In this document: in pieces, positions 5,464 to 5,770 of the stretch
How the letters are laid out: every line of letters begins with the position of its first letter
Numbering within the stretch: the stretch's first letter is position 1
From: Holophagae bacterium
Lineage (GTDB): Bacteria; Acidobacteriota; Thermoanaerobaculia; Thermoanaerobaculales; Sulfomarinibacteraceae
Assembly: GCA_030609785.1 (NCBI GenBank)
Contig: JAUWTC010000195.1
Span: 1-5,770, forward strand
Direction: 5' to 3'
Length of the DNA stretch: 5,770 nt
The notes under the pieces: generated by a model
What the model was told of the DNA's origin: nothing
The model's input: only the letters and a program-made list of their open reading frames with translations
Database searches by the model: none
Position numbers and translations under genes: made by a program

Positions 5464-5588
5464 TGAGGTGCGGAAGACGTGGTGAGATTTGGGGCTTTAG
5501 CAGGATGAGCGAATGAGGCATAGTCTGTACTATGTTGACTGAGCGAATTCAATAAAGCGCCGAAGATCGCCGCGTATTTCGAGCCGCA
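5464..5588 (+). ncRNA. 125-base imperfect hairpin element upstream of fusA
   Basis: Bases 5464-5499 pair with 5553-5588 over 36 positions without a bulge: 25 Watson-Crick pairs, 5 G-U pairs on the plus strand (5469/5583, 5473/5579, 5480/5572, 5483/5569, 5490/5562) and 6 mismatches. Five mismatches are G/A, including a tandem GA/GA at 5486-5487 opposite 5565-5566; one is G/G. The apical region has a second perfect hairpin, CATAGT-CTGT-ACTATG (5519-5534), flanked by direct repeats TGAGCGAAT (5506-5514 and 5540-5548). The element ends 63 bases before the EF-G start. It may be a structured leader RNA or a copy of a dispersed palindromic (REP/MITE-like) element; the sequence alone does not decide. 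The structure is visible; the ncRNA type is provisional. Confidence 0.5.
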
Positions 5589-5621
5589 GCAGATCACTGC
5601 CGAGAAGGGTAGGCCAGGAGT

Positions 5622-5637
5622 GCGGCCTCGAGACCGC
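5622..5637. promoter_or_regulatory. Near-perfect 16-base palindrome before fusA
   Basis: GCGGCCTCGAGACCGC equals its reverse complement at 14 of 16 positions, centred on CTCGAG. It ends 14 bases before the ATG and just ahead of the ribosome binding site. It could be an operator or a small leader hairpin, or chance in GC-rich DNA. Confidence 0.35.
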
Positions 5638-5640
5638 GCG

Positions 5641-5646
5641 GGTGAG
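5641..5646 (+). promoter_or_regulatory. Ribosome binding site of fusA
   Basis: GGTGAG lies 5 bases before the ATG at 5652. GGTGA matches the 3' part of the extended Shine-Dalgarno consensus (GGAGGTGA). Confidence 0.55.
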
Positions 5647-5651
5647 ACAGT

Positions 5652-5770
5652 ATGAGTATCGACATTCAACGAGTCCGCAACATCGGCATTTCCGCCCACA
5701 TCGACTCCGGCAAGACGACGTTGACCGAGAGGATCCTCTTCTATACGCAGAAGATCCACGCGATCCACGA
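5652..5770 (+). CDS. fusA: Elongation factor G, N-terminal 39 codons (runs off window)
   Basis: The GTPase EF-G drives translocation of tRNA and mRNA on the ribosome and helps recycle ribosomes. Only the first 39 full codons are present. Residues 8-40 carry the family hallmark [20 protein letters not shown], whose P-loop AHIDSGKT binds GTP, followed by [17 protein letters not shown] in place of the DAGKT of canonical bacterial EF-G, together with the IHAIHE ending, recalls the EF-G1 group shared by mitochondria, spirochaetes, planctomycetes and some deltaproteobacteria (spd/mtEFG1). That subfamily call rests on few residues. No rpsL or rpsG precedes it; 786 non-coding bases do, so it is not in the usual position within a str operon and probably has its own promoter. 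Confidence 0.95.
   Translation, partial: MSIDIQRVRNIGISAHIDSGKTTLTERILFYTQKIHAIH

Larger units (their letters stand above)
4866..5651. other. Long non-coding stretch between the dehalogenase-like gene and fusA
   Basis: These 786 bases hold no open frame that reads as a protein. Frames reach about 135 codons on both strands, but their composition is arbitrary Arg/Ser/Gly-rich text with no domain and no supported start. The stretch contains a CGCAAAG repeat (4880-4921), a series of hairpins from 4934 to 5182, a candidate promoter (5291-5319), a hairpin with a nearby T-run (5342-5376), a perfect 10-base palindrome CAGGGCCCTG (5432-5441) and a 125-base imperfect hairpin (5464-5588). I found none of the conserved motifs I know for tRNA, tmRNA, RNase P RNA or SRP RNA. 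Confidence 0.7.

Noticed and set aside
5081..5485. A 134-codon plus-strand frame ending in a fragment that reads LTGCGVFETGESPSVPL
   Set aside because: It lies across strong hairpins and the candidate promoter, has no supported start and shows no family motif. It may be part of another dispersed repeat, but I cannot show that here.
5448..5768. A minus-strand frame of 106 codons covering the 5464-5588 element
   Set aside because: It begins inside the certain EF-G gene on the opposite strand and reads through the palindrome; it is a shadow frame.

Overview
The window (5,770 bases, GC-rich) carries six protein genes, two of them cut by the window edges, plus two repeat-rich non-coding stretches. 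No rRNA, tRNA, CRISPR array or transposase is visible. The source looks like an anaerobic or sediment-type bacterium. The pointers are a corrinoid/iron-sulfur reductive-dehalogenase-like protein, an EF-G of the type found in spirochaetes, planctomycetes and deltaproteobacteria, and A-rich CGCAAAG repeats of the kind common in environmental deltaproteobacterial, planctomycete and candidate-phylum genomes. The phylum cannot be fixed from this window.

Layout. Bases 1-993 (+) are the C-terminal part of a soluble ABC-type ATPase. A CGCAAAG repeat follows, then a small Cys-rich (zinc-ribbon-like) protein at 1064-1306 (+). Converging on it with a 15-base gap is a two-gene minus-strand unit: a class I cysteine desulfurase (3159-2011), then a secreted DUF3179-like protein (1969-1322). 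A 350-base divergent intergenic region (3160-3509) holds two related copies of a composite repeat 130 bases apart, a GC-rich hairpin between them and a 12-base tandem duplication. Next is a membrane-anchored reductive-dehalogenase-like protein at 3510-4865 (+). The last stretch, 4866-5651, has no convincing gene but contains a second full CGCAAAG repeat, a run of strong hairpins (15-bp and two 12-bp stems), a candidate promoter and a 125-base imperfect hairpin. The gene for elongation factor G starts at 5652 and runs off the end.

How the parts relate. The cysteine desulfurase could supply sulfur for Fe-S clusters such as the two predicted in the divergently transcribed dehalogenase-like protein, but no scaffold gene is present and the link is only inferred. 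The ABC ATPase and Cys-rich protein are co-directional and may form a unit. EF-G appears to have its own long leader instead of following other str-operon genes. The strongest unexplained signal is the hairpin at 5464-5588, upstream of EF-G: its non-Watson-Crick positions are strikingly consistent with a folded plus-strand RNA. It could also be a copy of a mobile palindromic repeat.
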